Shown here: positions 1 to 8,400 of the stretch, piece by piece
Layout: the number at the start of each line of letters is the position of its first letter
Position numbering within the stretch: the stretch's first letter is position 1
NCBI GenBank assembly: GCA_020433835.1
Contig: JAGRBY010000186.1
Span: forward strand, 1 to 11,656
DNA length: 11,656 nucleotides
Reading direction: 5' to 3'
From: Anaerolineae bacterium
GTDB taxonomy: Bacteria > Chloroflexota > Anaerolineae > 4572-78 > J111
Notes under the pieces: generated by a model
What the model saw: the letters and a program-made list of their open reading frames with translations, nothing else
What the model was told of the DNA's origin: nothing
Databases searched by the model: none
Program-made: the position numbers and the translations under genes

Positions 1-740
1 TGGGCTGGATGCACGACTCGCTGATGTATATGAGCAAAGAACCTATCTATCGCAGTTACCATCACCATAACATGACCTTTAGTTTGGTGTACGCTTTTAA
101 CGAAAATTTCATTTTGCCTCTGTCACACGATGAAGTGGTCCACGGAAAAGGTTCTCTGGCAGGGAAAATGTCAGGCGATGACTGGCAGAAGTTTGCTAAC
201 CTACGGGCCTACTTTGGCTTTATGTGGGCGCATCCCGGCAAAAAACTGCTGTTTATGGGCTGCGAATTTGGGCAGTGGTCGGAGTGGAATTTTAACACCA
301 GCCTTGATTGGGAAGCGCTCGAAGCGCCGAATCACCAAGGACTGAAGCAGTTTGTAACCGATCTCAACGCCGTCTACAAAAACGAACCGGCCCTTTACGA
401 GAACGACTTTGCACATACCGGCTTTGAGTGGATCGACGCCAATGACAGCCAAAATAGTGTGCTATCCTTTATACGAAAAGCTAAGCACTCCAAAGAATTC
501 GTGGTGGTCATCTCAAACTTTACACCTGTACCGCGCGAAGCATACCGTACCGGTGTACCGAAGCCGGGCTTTTATCGGGAAATTCTCAACAGCGACGCCG
601 AAGTCTACTGGGGTAGTAACATAGGCAACTATGGCGGCGCATCAACCGAAGCCATCCCTTGCCACGGCTATGAGCATTCACTACTCATAACACTGCCGCC
701 GCTGGCGACGGTCATGTTTAAGCTCGTGTCTGACGAATAA
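1..740 (+). CDS. glgB: 1,4-alpha-glucan branching enzyme, C-terminal part (5' end outside window)
   Basis: GlgB cuts alpha-1,4 glucan chains and re-attaches them through alpha-1,6 bonds, making the branches of glycogen in the cytoplasm. About 245 codons remain, in the frame whose first full codon is at base 3; the sequence reads in from outside, so the first ATG (base 9) is not the start. The visible part holds the end of the GH13 barrel: '[12 protein letters not shown]' carries the conserved His-Asp pair of region IV (Asp codon 129-131), followed by '[31 protein letters not shown]' (quoted in parts: [23 protein letters not shown]). The C-terminal beta domain then shows 'SNFTPVPR', '[15 protein letters not shown]' and '[17 protein letters not shown]', all typical GlgB landmarks. 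The nucleophile and acid/base residues lie upstream and cannot be checked. The gene ends just before a terminator, so it is the last gene of its transcript; no other glycogen gene follows. Confidence 0.96.
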   Translation, partial: GWMHDSLMYMSKEPIYRSYHHHNMTFSLVYAFNENFILPLSHDEVVHGKGSLAGKMSGDDWQKFANLRAYFGFMWAHPGKKLLFMGCEFGQWSEWNFNTSLDWEALEAPNHQGLKQFVTDLNAVYKNEPALYENDFAHTGFEWIDANDSQNSVLSFIRKAKHSKEFVVVISNFTPVPREAYRTGVPKPGFYREILNSDAEVYWGSNIGNYGGASTEAIPCHGYEHSLLITLPPLATVMFKLVSDE

Positions 741-770
741 GACAGCGTAGGTGAATTAAAAAATACTTTT

Positions 771-804
771 AAGTCGGGGTGACTAGATTGCCCTGACTTT
801 TTTT
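771..804 (+). terminator. Intrinsic terminator after glgB
   Basis: A 9-bp stem, AAGTCGGGG (771-779) with CCCTGACTT (791-799), contains one G-U pair and an 11-base loop. A run of seven T (798-804) follows directly. It lies 30 bases after the glgB stop and before the convergent DUF2235 gene. On the minus strand the stem is followed by AAAAGTATTTTTT, so weak termination of the opposite transcript is possible too. Confidence 0.85.
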
Positions 805-819
805 AATCTGACGTTTTTG

Positions 820-1911
820 CTAAATTGAAGGGTCTGCTCGGTTGTTTTGGTCCAGTACACGTGCAATCTCTAGTAGAATATAGGCGGCTATGAATTGGTG
901 ATTTCCATAACTTAGTTCAACCGACGAGGTGGAAACCGTTTTGTAAGGATAAGGAAGCGCGAGTTTATAGTTTAAGGTGGCATCACTTTCACGCTGATTA
1001 ACACTCTGATGAATAGTTGAGCCTTTTGCTATGGTTCGATCTTGTTTGCGGTACAGTATTTTAGCCAAGCCCGCTCGCGAGTTACGTAGCTCTCCGCTGC
1101 TGGTGGGATTGATATGGCGGCTGATGTACTCCGGGTCAAATTGTAGTCCGGCTTCCTTGGCTTTGGTAATCATCCACTCCAAAGTGATATCGGACAGCCC
1201 GGTATCAACATAACCTCCCCCTACATTGGCATGCGTACCGGCAAACCATACCTGCTCCACCTGCTGCTGCGCACAAGGGTTAACATCCCACAGTGCGGGC
1301 TTAAAAATCTTTCGCCGCTCGTCGATAGCCAAGGCCTGATAAGCATATTTAATATTAGGGCTTAATTTCACATCATGAAACGCAAACCGTTTACGACCAA
1401 TCCAGTTCAATTTGGTAGCCGGAATGCCTAAAGCACCCACCGTATCCCACACACCGATAAACTTCACGTTTATGTTAGGCCAGCAGTAGGTTAACTTAAA
1501 CCGGTTAGTACTGTTTTTTTGCCGGTAATGATTATATGCTTCTTTAACTTTGTCCTTATGCTCAGGTCTAACCAAGCCGCTGTGCTGGATTAATCCGGCC
1601 AGAGATCGCACCGTAAATGCACCTCGACTGAAACCGAACAAATATATCTGATCACCTTCACTGTAATTTTCAACAAAGAAACGATAGCCATCCAAAATAT
1701 TTTCCGACAGACCGATGCCAAAAATTCCACCTGTGAGCCAGTCGAACCAACGTGTGCCAATCCCTTGATCATAACAAACACGTTGGCTCGTCCAATCATT
1801 CACCAACGCCCGCGCTATTTTTACAACATTCGACGGGGCTATAAGGCCTCTATCCCGCTTGTCAGCTCGTCCCCATGTACCATCTGAACAGAACACCAAA
1901 TTTTTCGACAT
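820..1911 (-). CDS. DUF2235 / Tle1-like alpha/beta hydrolase
   Basis: This 363-residue protein belongs to the DUF2235 family (PF09994), the catalytic fold shared with Tle1 phospholipase effectors of type VI secretion. It opens with 'KNLVFCSDGTWG' (residues 3-14), the family's N-terminal motif. The nucleophile elbow is 'GFSRGA' with Ser95. Likely partners are Asp156 in 'FIGVWDTVGALG' and His227 in 'WFAGTHANVGGGY', completing a Ser-Asp-His triad. No signal peptide or membrane segment is visible, so it should be cytoplasmic. AGGGGG ten bases before the ATG serves as ribosome site. It is transcribed alone: convergent with glgB and separated from the pilin cluster upstream by a terminator. No VgrG, PAAR, Hcp or obvious immunity gene is adjacent, so an effector role is not supported by the context. 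The substrate is unknown; lipid or other ester hydrolysis is inferred from the family. Confidence 0.9.
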   Translation of the reverse strand: MSKNLVFCSDGTWGRADKRDRGLIAPSNVVKIARALVNDWTSQRVCYDQGIGTRWFDWLTGGIFGIGLSENILDGYRFFVENYSEGDQIYLFGFSRGAFTVRSLAGLIQHSGLVRPEHKDKVKEAYNHYRQKNSTNRFKLTYCWPNINVKFIGVWDTVGALGIPATKLNWIGRKRFAFHDVKLSPNIKYAYQALAIDERRKIFKPALWDVNPCAQQQVEQVWFAGTHANVGGGYVDTGLSDITLEWMITKAKEAGLQFDPEYISRHINPTSSGELRNSRAGLAKILYRKQDRTIAKGSTIHQSVNQRESDATLNYKLALPYPYKTVSTSSVELSYGNHQFIAAYILLEIARVLDQNNRADPSI

Positions 1912-1943
1912 GATTTATTGACCCCCTGGTTACACCATTGTTT

Positions 1944-1971
1944 CTTATAAACGTGACAGTACCTTTGTCTT
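1944..1971 (-). promoter_or_regulatory. Possible promoter of the DUF2235 gene
   Basis: Reading the minus strand, AAGACA (1971-1966) and TATAAG (1949-1944) are 16 bases apart. The -10 box matches consensus at 5 of 6 positions and the -35 box at 4 of 6. Transcription would begin about 25 bases before the ATG at 1911. This is a pattern match only. Confidence 0.35.
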
Positions 1972-2062
1972 ACTTACTTTCTATTCTAACCAAGGAAGCT
2001 CAAAAAAAACTCAATATTTTCTTAAGTACGATGAAGCTGCGTTTGAGACAAATTAAATCAAC

Positions 2063-2089
2063 AAAAAAGAGCGCCTATTAAGACGCTCT
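2063..2089 (-). terminator. Intrinsic terminator of the pilin cluster
   Basis: On the minus strand AGAGCGTCT (2089-2081) pairs with AGGCGCTCT (2076-2068) across the four-base loop TAAT, with one G-U pair, and is followed by a T run (2068-2063). It lies about 30 bases after the TadE-like stop. It separates the pilin cluster from the DUF2235 gene. Confidence 0.88.
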
Positions 2090-2119
2090 CTTTAACACCA
2101 TTCCTGTTACTCGAAAATT

Positions 2120-3475
2120 TTATGGCATACACTCATCAGCTACGCCTAAGTAGGTAGCGAAGATCTTTTTATTAGGCGTAATTTGAATATCATCCTCAAA
2201 CGTGATACGTACTTTAACAAAACTACTAATAAGATAAGCACCAACTTTAGGGGGCGGCTTATTCGGGTTATCAAGCTGAATGAACCCATTTGGACTGGTG
2301 TCATCCCAGATAGGAATAATAATGTCACGACCAACTAAACCGGTCATGAGGTCCCTGGTATCGTTAGAATTAATCGTACCATTCATGGAAGTTACATAGT
2401 CACCAACGCTAAGACTGTGATCATCAGGTTCGTTAGGGTTCGTATAATCGTTCCCCGAAATTTGATAATACGCAAGTTCATCATTGAGATAATTTTCATC
2501 ATCTTCGCTAGGATTCCAGGTTAACCACCCCCAGTCACTTGGACCAGCACCACCTAAAATATCAATTTTAGAGCCAATAGAAGAACTGTCGATAACGCTT
2601 TGCGGAGATGTTAGTGGATACGCTAAACATAAGGGTCCAATTGCGTTTATATTACTAAAATTAACGCTTCCGGTACTTCGAGAGGCACCAATGAGCCGCA
2701 TAACAGTGTGGGTGTACAACGGAACCGGATCAGTGAATGGATTGGATATCAGTGGAAATCCAAATAATTGAGGCTGATCGTGATACATTTCTGTGACAAT
2801 GACGTTGTTGGAGGAAGGTACTCCGCCTCGCTTGATGATCTCGCAATTAAATTTGTTGTTTTGCTGCGCCAACTCAGCGGCCAAAACATCGTAATTAATC
2901 TTTGACGATCTATCCCCCGTAGATGTTTCCGACGGACCAAATGATTCAGCCTGATACTCCATCCCGCCCTTATCAGGATGTACAATAATATCATCTTTGT
3001 AAAACGTTGGGTGCGATGGATCTAAAAAATCATCACAGTTATTACATTCCGGATCATTGATATCTTCACAAGGCTTTCCTGTATCGACCACTACGTGAGA
3101 TACAATGAGCGTTGAACTCCCATCGTCTCCAAAGTCAAGATCAAGCTGACCCGAATTTTTTATCTTTGAGGCATCCCAATTGCCGGCGTTTGCGTCACCT
3201 ACCCACCTGAATACACTTCCATAACTCTCTTTAATGGTGTCTTCCGTCGAAAAATCGAGATAGCCCGGTCTAACGGCAAATCGAGTGATTTCTCGATTGA
3301 TATTAACTAACACCAGATAACTTCTCAAAGCTGAACCAACTTCAAAGACACCTATAAGTAAAAAAATAAGAATAGGCATTGAGATAGCTATCTCAACTAA
3401 ACTTTGTCCCTTTTTACCTTGGACCTCAAAAAATTTATTAAACCGAATTAGAGGGATCAATTTATTAAAAAACAT
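2120..3475 (-). CDS. TadE-like pseudopilin with long ectodomain
   Basis: The N-terminus is a TadE-type (PF07811) pseudopilin: 'KKGQSLVEIAISMPILIFLL' at residues 21-40. Gly23/Gln24 is the likely prepilin-peptidase cut and Glu28 the conserved +5 acid, followed by one membrane helix (about 29-48) and the family-like 'NINREITRFAVRPGYLDF'. TadE/TadF proteins are minor components of the Tad (tight adherence) pilus. Typical TadE proteins are under 200 residues; this one has 451, so some 380 residues would lie outside the membrane. That region is rich in Asp, Asn and Ser and contains a close cysteine group (Cys136, Cys144, Cys147), suggesting an extracellular, perhaps disulfide- or metal-stabilised domain; I recognise no family in it. 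AGAGGA (3490-3485) stands nine bases before the ATG. It is last in the cluster, 51 bases after the membrane protein gene. Base content is low: 2161-2220 has 19 G/C in 60. Confidence 0.85.
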   Translation of the reverse strand: MFFNKLIPLIRFNKFFEVQGKKGQSLVEIAISMPILIFLLIGVFEVGSALRSYLVLVNINREITRFAVRPGYLDFSTEDTIKESYGSVFRWVGDANAGNWDASKIKNSGQLDLDFGDDGSSTLIVSHVVVDTGKPCEDINDPECNNCDDFLDPSHPTFYKDDIIVHPDKGGMEYQAESFGPSETSTGDRSSKINYDVLAAELAQQNNKFNCEIIKRGGVPSSNNVIVTEMYHDQPQLFGFPLISNPFTDPVPLYTHTVMRLIGASRSTGSVNFSNINAIGPLCLAYPLTSPQSVIDSSSIGSKIDILGGAGPSDWGWLTWNPSEDDENYLNDELAYYQISGNDYTNPNEPDDHSLSVGDYVTSMNGTINSNDTRDLMTGLVGRDIIIPIWDDTSPNGFIQLDNPNKPPPKVGAYLISSFVKVRITFEDDIQITPNKKIFATYLGVADECMP

Positions 3476-3526
3476 GAGTGCTTTTCCTCTTTTCTAAACC
3501 TATGAAAGCGCCACATACCATTCCGA

Positions 3527-3964
3527 TTAAACCCAGATATATTGAACTTGCATTGAAAGACCCGTAAAAATATCGTGCATAAATAAAAATGTCTGTAATA
3601 AACTGGTTAAAATACTAATAACAAAAATAACTTGTAAACTATCGTGGTCTAAATTGCGAAGCAGTGTAAATGGAGAAATCTTTTTAACGCTATAATAGAT
3701 TACCCATGAAGCTCCTATGCCTAATACCGAAGATGCTACAGCTACGATAGTAAGACTAGGTAAAAACATTTCATCGGTCACATAAAAAAACTGAAGGCCA
3801 ACAATGCAAGCCATCATGCCAGCTACACCCATCCCCCCCCCGATGATGCCCAATCCGGCACTTACAAAATATTTTATAAGCCGCTGCAATAATTGCGGGA
3901 GCTGTTTTTCTGAAACGCGATTGTGAACGGAAGATACTGTAATTCTATTTGAGTTTGTGGTCAT
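3527..3964 (-). CDS. Unrecognised three-helix membrane protein in pilin cluster
   Basis: I do not recognise this family. With the start chosen here it has 145 residues: a polar N-terminus of about 30, then hydrophobic stretches at about 33-60 (glycine-rich, 'SAGLGIIGGGMGVAGMMA'), 66-92 and 110-136, so probably three helices in the inner membrane. A longer reading to an ATG at 4012 (161 residues) is possible, but that ATG has no Shine-Dalgarno site, whereas the ATG at 3964 has AAAGGA eight bases upstream. The gene lies between the Flp pilin and the TadE-like gene, same strand, with gaps of 81 and 51 bases, so it is probably co-transcribed and may assist pilin assembly; this is inferred from position only. 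Codons 42-44 (Gly-Gly-Gly) form an uninterrupted run of nine G, where one-base slippage would shift the frame. Confidence 0.75.
   Translation of the reverse strand: MTTNSNRITVSSVHNRVSEKQLPQLLQRLIKYFVSAGLGIIGGGMGVAGMMACIVGLQFFYVTDEMFLPSLTIVAVASSVLGIGASWVIYYSVKKISPFTLLRNLDHDSLQVIFVISILTSLLQTFLFMHDIFTGLSMQVQYIWV
3833..3841 (-). repeat. Nine-base G tract inside the membrane protein gene
   Basis: Nine consecutive C on the plus strand (G on the coding strand) encode Gly42-Gly43-Gly44 of the 145-residue protein. The reading frame is intact at this length. Runs of this size are prone to slippage in replication and in sequencing. Confidence 0.95.
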
Positions 3965-3972
3965 CAAGTTAG

Positions 3973-3978
3973 TCCTTT
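3973..3978 (-). promoter_or_regulatory. Ribosome binding site deciding the start at 3964
   Basis: AAAGGA on the minus strand lies eight bases before the ATG at 3964-3962. The alternative ATG at 4012 is preceded by an A/T-rich stretch with no purine box. This supports the 145-residue reading. Confidence 0.75.
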
Positions 3979-4045
3979 CGCTGCTCTCTCTGTCTATACA
4001 CCAATCATACATTTTTATTACATATCTGGAAGGTTTTTAATGAAG

Positions 4046-4462
4046 TCAAGATTTTATGGTATAACCTGTCGATACTGTACCCCCTTCAGCAGCCGTCACC
4101 GTTACAGTTCCGGAATTGGCCCCCACACCCGTCAACGTAACTAAACAACTTCCACTACACGCAGTTGTTTTCGATTGTCCACTCTGTGAGTCTGAAACAG
4201 TAACCGAACTATTTTTTGAAACGGTAATGGTAACATTAACATCGTTTCCATTACCCCCGCCTGTACGGGCGGCCGATACACTGGTGATCACACCAGGACT
4301 GGTTCCGCCCAGCACGCGATTTACTTTACTGAAGACATCACCTACGATTGGACCAAGGGTAAGCAAGACAGCGATTACAACAACCGCAACCAATACCAGG
4401 ATGAGTGCATACTCAACCAACCCTTGGCCTTTTTGTATATCTTTAAAACCAAGCTTTTTCAT
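4046..4462 (-). CDS. Flp/Fap-type pilin with C-terminal extension
   Basis: Flp pilins are the main subunits of Tad pili, cut by a dedicated prepilin peptidase and polymerised outside the inner membrane. The processing site is textbook: 'QKGQGLVEYALILVLVAVVV' (residues 10-29), with Gly12 at -1, Gln13 at +1 and the Flp-typical Glu17-Tyr18 at +5/+6, then one hydrophobic helix to about residue 40. Flp proteins usually have 50-80 residues. This one has 138, the extra part (about 60-138) being Ser/Thr/Val/Gly-rich with alternating beta-like stretches ('DVNVTITVSKNSSVTVSD', 'SGTVTVTAAEGGTVSTGY') and a likely disulfide Cys102-Cys106. This resembles a small exposed beta-sandwich. AAAAGGAA (4478-4471) is eight bases before the ATG. 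It is the first gene of the cluster; no other Tad machinery is in view. Confidence 0.92.
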   Translation of the reverse strand: MKKLGFKDIQKGQGLVEYALILVLVAVVVIAVLLTLGPIVGDVFSKVNRVLGGTSPGVITSVSAARTGGGNGNDVNVTITVSKNSSVTVSDSQSGQSKTTACSGSCLVTLTGVGANSGTVTVTAAEGGTVSTGYTIKS

Positions 4463-4963
4463 CCGCTAAATTCCTTTTGATGAACTATTCTTTTTATATA
4501 TTTATGAATGTCTCAAACAAACGCGGATAGAGCGAGGGCATTAAAATAGCTGGAGACTAAAATTTAATAGAGGGTATCATAACCGTAAGATGCGGCTTGT
4601 TACGTAATACAAAACTTCAAATTAATTTTTATGATTGCAAATTGTTTTCTATGTATAATTTAATAACATAATCTAAAATTGTGGTATTATACGACAACTA
4701 TTTGCACTGCGCTCTAGTCTCTATCCGAAGTGTTAAAGTACAATCATTGGTCAGAAGATATTTTTGCAAATTAGTCATGTCAAAACCAACCTCCCCAGGT
4801 AGTGTGACACTCTTAGAATACAATATTTTACGGGTACACGACAAGTGCCAAAAGTCACCAAACAAATGCCCGAAAGTACTTTGTCTACAATAAACTTACA
4901 CAAAATAGGCATGTTTTTCTACATTTGGTAACATTGAGTGTATCAAAACAGGAGTAAATATCT
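4463..4963. other. AT-rich intergenic region
   Basis: This 501-base gap separates the divergent Flp pilin and VOC genes. It holds the Flp leader on the left and the VOC ribosome site (AGGAG, 4950-4954) on the right. A 70-codon frame from a GTG at 4681 lacks a ribosome site and any recognisable motif, so I do not call it. TATAAT occurs on the plus strand at 4654 and on the minus strand at 4691-4686, neither with a good -35 box. A 10-bp palindrome AAAGTACTTT lies at 4873-4882. Otherwise I see nothing. Confidence 0.6.
4493..4520 (-). promoter_or_regulatory. Possible promoter of the pilin cluster
   Basis: On the minus strand TATAAA (4498-4493) has TTGTTT about 16 bases upstream. Transcription would begin roughly 25 bases before the Flp start. 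The -10 box is good and the -35 poor; the surrounding A/T richness makes chance matches likely. Confidence 0.3.
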
Positions 4964-5380
4964 ATGAAACCCCGAATTAGTATGATCACCCTCGGTGTGC
5001 GCGATGTCGCTGCGTCGGTGAAATTTTATGAAGAGGGGCTAGGCTTCCCGCGGATGGAGTCGCCGCCGGATGTGGCCTTCTTTACCCTCAACGGCACTTG
5101 GCTGGGTCTGTATGGACGCGAAGATTTGGCGGAAGATGCCACCGTATCATCGGAAGGTAGCGGGTTTGCTGGCTTTACGCTAGCGCATAATGTTGCTTCA
5201 GAAGAAGAGGTCGATATCATTCTCAGCCAAGCTGTTGCCGCCGGAGCCACGCTCGTCAAGCCTGGGCAAAAAGTTTTTTGGGGTGGCTATTCCGGCTACT
5301 TCAAAGACCCCGACGGGTATCTATGGGAAGTGGCCCACAATCCGCTCTTTTGGGTTGGCCCCCGCGATGATGAGGCATAA
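4964..5380 (+). CDS. VOC family (glyoxalase/bleomycin-resistance fold) protein
   Basis: This 138-residue protein is a single-module vicinal-oxygen-chelate protein, a fold used by glyoxalase I, ring-cleaving dioxygenases and antibiotic-binding proteins. It has the two-half pattern: 'ISMITLGVRDVAASVKFYEE' (5-24) with 'LGFPR', then 'GFAGFTLAHNV' (67-77) opening the second half, and 'GYSGYFKDPDGYLWEVAHNP' (108-127) closing it. Glu122 is at the usual metal-ligand position; an equivalent ligand in the first half is not obvious. Proteins of this length normally act as dimers. AGGAG stands nine bases before the ATG. The next gene follows 93 bases later with its own promoter-like site, so a shared function is not implied. 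The substrate cannot be told. Confidence 0.92.
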   Translation: MKPRISMITLGVRDVAASVKFYEEGLGFPRMESPPDVAFFTLNGTWLGLYGREDLAEDATVSSEGSGFAGFTLAHNVASEEEVDIILSQAVAAGATLVKPGQKVFWGGYSGYFKDPDGYLWEVAHNPLFWVGPRDDEA

Positions 5381-5389
5381 TCAAAAGCT

Positions 5390-5417
5390 TTGACAAATAT
5401 GTAAATATCTATATCCT
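5390..5417 (+). promoter_or_regulatory. Probable promoter of the transporter fusion gene
   Basis: TTGACA (5390-5395) is a perfect -35 box; TATCCT (5412-5417) follows after 16 bases and matches the -10 consensus at 4 of 6. Transcription would start near 5424, leaving a leader of about 50 bases. Confidence 0.5.
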
Positions 5418-5473
5418 TGTCGGGCATTATCGATCTCTCAAAAATCCATCGCGAAATGTAAACACTTCATTCC

Positions 5474-8400
5474 ATGCCAAACGCTATTACCAAAAAATTA
5501 TTACACCTCTTCAACGTTCGACCCGCCGAACTTCCACTGGTCGGGTTAATGCTGCTGTATGCGCTGCTGATGGGTATTCCCGGTATCATCACCGAGACCA
5601 CCAGCTATGCCCTGTTTCTTGAGCGATTCAGCGCCCAGTCTATCCCTTACATTTATATAGGCTTTGCCCTGGTAGCCACCGCATTAGGGCTACTTTTCAC
5701 CCGTCTGGAGCCGAAACTATCCCGGTCGACTCTATTTTTAGCCCTGCTGGCAGCGATAGCCATTCCCATCCTTATTTTTCGGCTGCTGCTGGCCTTCAGT
5801 TCCGCCGATTGGCCGGTCATTGGTTTAACGATTTGGGCCGACGCCACGTGGGTCTTTATCAACCTAGCGTTCTGGGGCCTGGCGACGCATCTGTTCACGC
5901 TGCGGCAGGGTAAACGGCTGTTCGGGCTGCTGGGAGCCGGTCTGATAGCATCAGAAGTTGTCACCGGCTTGATGATCCCGCTGTTAGTGTCCTTCATCGG
6001 CACGGTGAATTTACTGCTGGTAGCGGTCATCGCTATTGTCGGGGCGCTGGTCGTGCAGACGATTATTGTGAGGGGATACGACCATCATCTCAATCCTCAA
6101 GACGACGAGCGGCTCTTCTTTGAAGAAAAGGCCTGGTGGCAGCTTGTGCACCAACCCTACATCGCGCTTATCTTTGGCTTGGCGGCGTTGAACCTGATGG
6201 CTTACTTTTTTATCGACAACCTGTTTTACATTCAAGTCGAACACAAATACGCCGACATCGACACCCTGGCCGGATTTATCGGCACCTTCTTTGCCTCGGC
6301 GGGACTGCTAACAGCCACGTTGGGCGCTCTGGTTAGCGGCCGATTTTTGAATCGATATGGGCTACAGGCCGGTCTGTTGGTCTTGCCGGTGGTACTGCTG
6401 GTCGGTATCGGCCTCACCATTGGAGCCAGAGTTATGCCCCCGGCCGGCCTGCTGCTTTTTTGGATGGTCATTGGCGTAAAACTGAGCAATGAGGTCTTGA
6501 AAGACTCAACCAACGAAGCCGCGACTTTGGTTTTGTACCAACCACTGCCGGCCGGCCAACGCATGCAGATTCAAACAGCGGTCGAAAGCATCATTCGGCC
6601 ACTGGCCGCTGGTATAACCGGCCTTCTATTGCTGCTGATGAGCGCCGTACTGCCGACCAGCGGCCTCTACTTGGAAATTGGTGTGGCTATTCTATTAATC
6701 GGCTGGCTGGCGCTGGCCGTTATTTTGGCTAAAAAATATACGCAAGTGCTGATGAAAACGCTGACAAGGCGCAAACTGGACGGAGCCGTATTAACACTGG
6801 AGGATGAAACCAGCCTAACCACGCTCGAACAGGCTTTGCACCATCCAAGCCCCCAGGTGGCGCTGTACGCCCTCAACATGCTACGCGCAGATAGAGCGAT
6901 AAAAGTTCTACCGGAGCTACTTTACCACCCGGCCGATGAAGTTCGACAAGCTGCCCTGCTCAAAATCGAGCAAATGCACCTGACCACGGCCATCGAGGCG
7001 GTGGAGCAGTGCCTGACGCAAGCTGAAGCAGTTCACATCAAAACCTCGGCCATGCGCACGCTGGCCGCCATCGACAATATCAAAGCCCTGGAACAGATTT
7101 TTCCCTATCTCGATGCCTCGGACACGGCCTTACGGCAGGGCGCAATTACGTGTGTGATCAACTACGGCAACCCCGAGCTGGCGATGGTAGCCGAGGGCCG
7201 GCTGCTGCACTGGGTGGTCTCGCTCACCCCAACCGACCGCATCAACGCCGCCAAAATTATAGGCGATGTCTCCAACCGCAACCTGCACCATCCTCTCCGG
7301 CAACTGCTGCGCGATGATGATTGCAACGTGCAGCGGGCGGCGCTGGCTGCTGCCGGGAAAACCGGCTACCCCCAGCTTTGGTCGGATGTAGTTGCCGCGT
7401 TAGACTCGCCCACCACGCGGGGAGCAGCGGCAGCGGCTTTAGTAGCCGGAGGTGAAGCAGCGCTGCCGGTCATACAGACAGCATCTAACCGGCCAGATCT
7501 GCCTCCGGCGACGCAACTCCGCCTCATCCGGGTCATCAGCCGGATTGGCGGCCCTCAGGCCACTACTTTACTCCTGCAACATCTCAACACACCCCACGAA
7601 GCGCTGCGCATGGCCATTCTAACCGGGCTTGACCATCTCGATTATGAGGCTAATGCGCAGGAACAGCCTTGGCTTATGCAGCAGATTGAGAGAGAGGTAG
7701 GTCAAGCGGCCTGGTTGCTGGCGGCCATGGCCGATCTGGAACAGGTCGACCCAACCAACGAGGCGACGCCCTCATCGCTCCCATTTCTGCTCACCGTTTT
7801 GCGCACCCAACTGGCCCGTGCCCTAGACCGTATCTTTTTCTGCCTATCGTTTCTCTACAAAGGGGAAGGATTGCTTAAAATCAGAAACACGTTGACCACT
7901 TCCTCAGCCGAGCAGCGAGCCTACGCTCTGGAAATGTTGGATACAATCCTACCCTCGCCATTGAAGCAACAAATCTTGCCGCTGGTCGAACCGTTATCCT
8001 CCGCCCAGCGGCTAAACCGTCTTCGGCTTCTGTTTCCCCAAGAGCAGCTCGATGGGGCCACCCGCCTCATCCGGTTGCTCGATCCTTCAGCCACCGACGT
8101 TGATGATGTCTGGCTGTGGATCTGCACCATCCACACCATCGGCACGCTGCCACAGTTCGAGCCTCACCTCAAAAAGGCCGATCTGCTAGACAGCATCGCC
8201 CCCCATCTATCCGCCGCGCCCGACACGCTTATGGTCGAAACAGCAGCCTGGACTCTCGCCCGCATCAACGCCGCTGCCCAATTTACAGCCCGCTGGCCGC
8301 AGCTGACCGACGCGTTGCCATCGACCCATCCCATCAATCCTGGAGAAATTCCTATGCTTTCAACTTTGGAGAAAGTCATCTTCCTAAAAAATGTAAACCT

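Noticed and set aside
820..1911. DUF2235 gene as a type VI secretion effector with immunity partner
   Set aside because: No secretion component or candidate immunity gene is adjacent; the nearest genes are convergent glgB and a separately terminated pilin cluster.
3965..4012. Upstream ATG at 4012 for the three-helix membrane protein
   Set aside because: No Shine-Dalgarno site precedes it, while the ATG at 3964 has AAAGGA at ideal spacing; the extra 16 residues are polar and unremarkable.
4116..4469. 117-codon frame antisense to the Flp pilin gene
   Set aside because: The pilin frame has a full Flp motif and a ribosome site; the antisense frame has neither.
4654..4659. TATAAT as a promoter for the VOC gene
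   Set aside because: There is no acceptable -35 box, it is over 300 bases from the gene, and the zone is so A/T-rich that chance matches are expected.
4681..4893. 70-codon plus-strand frame from a GTG in the AT-rich gap
   Set aside because: It has no ribosome site, starts inside a TATTAT-rich stretch, shows no recognisable motif and has a composition expected of non-coding DNA.
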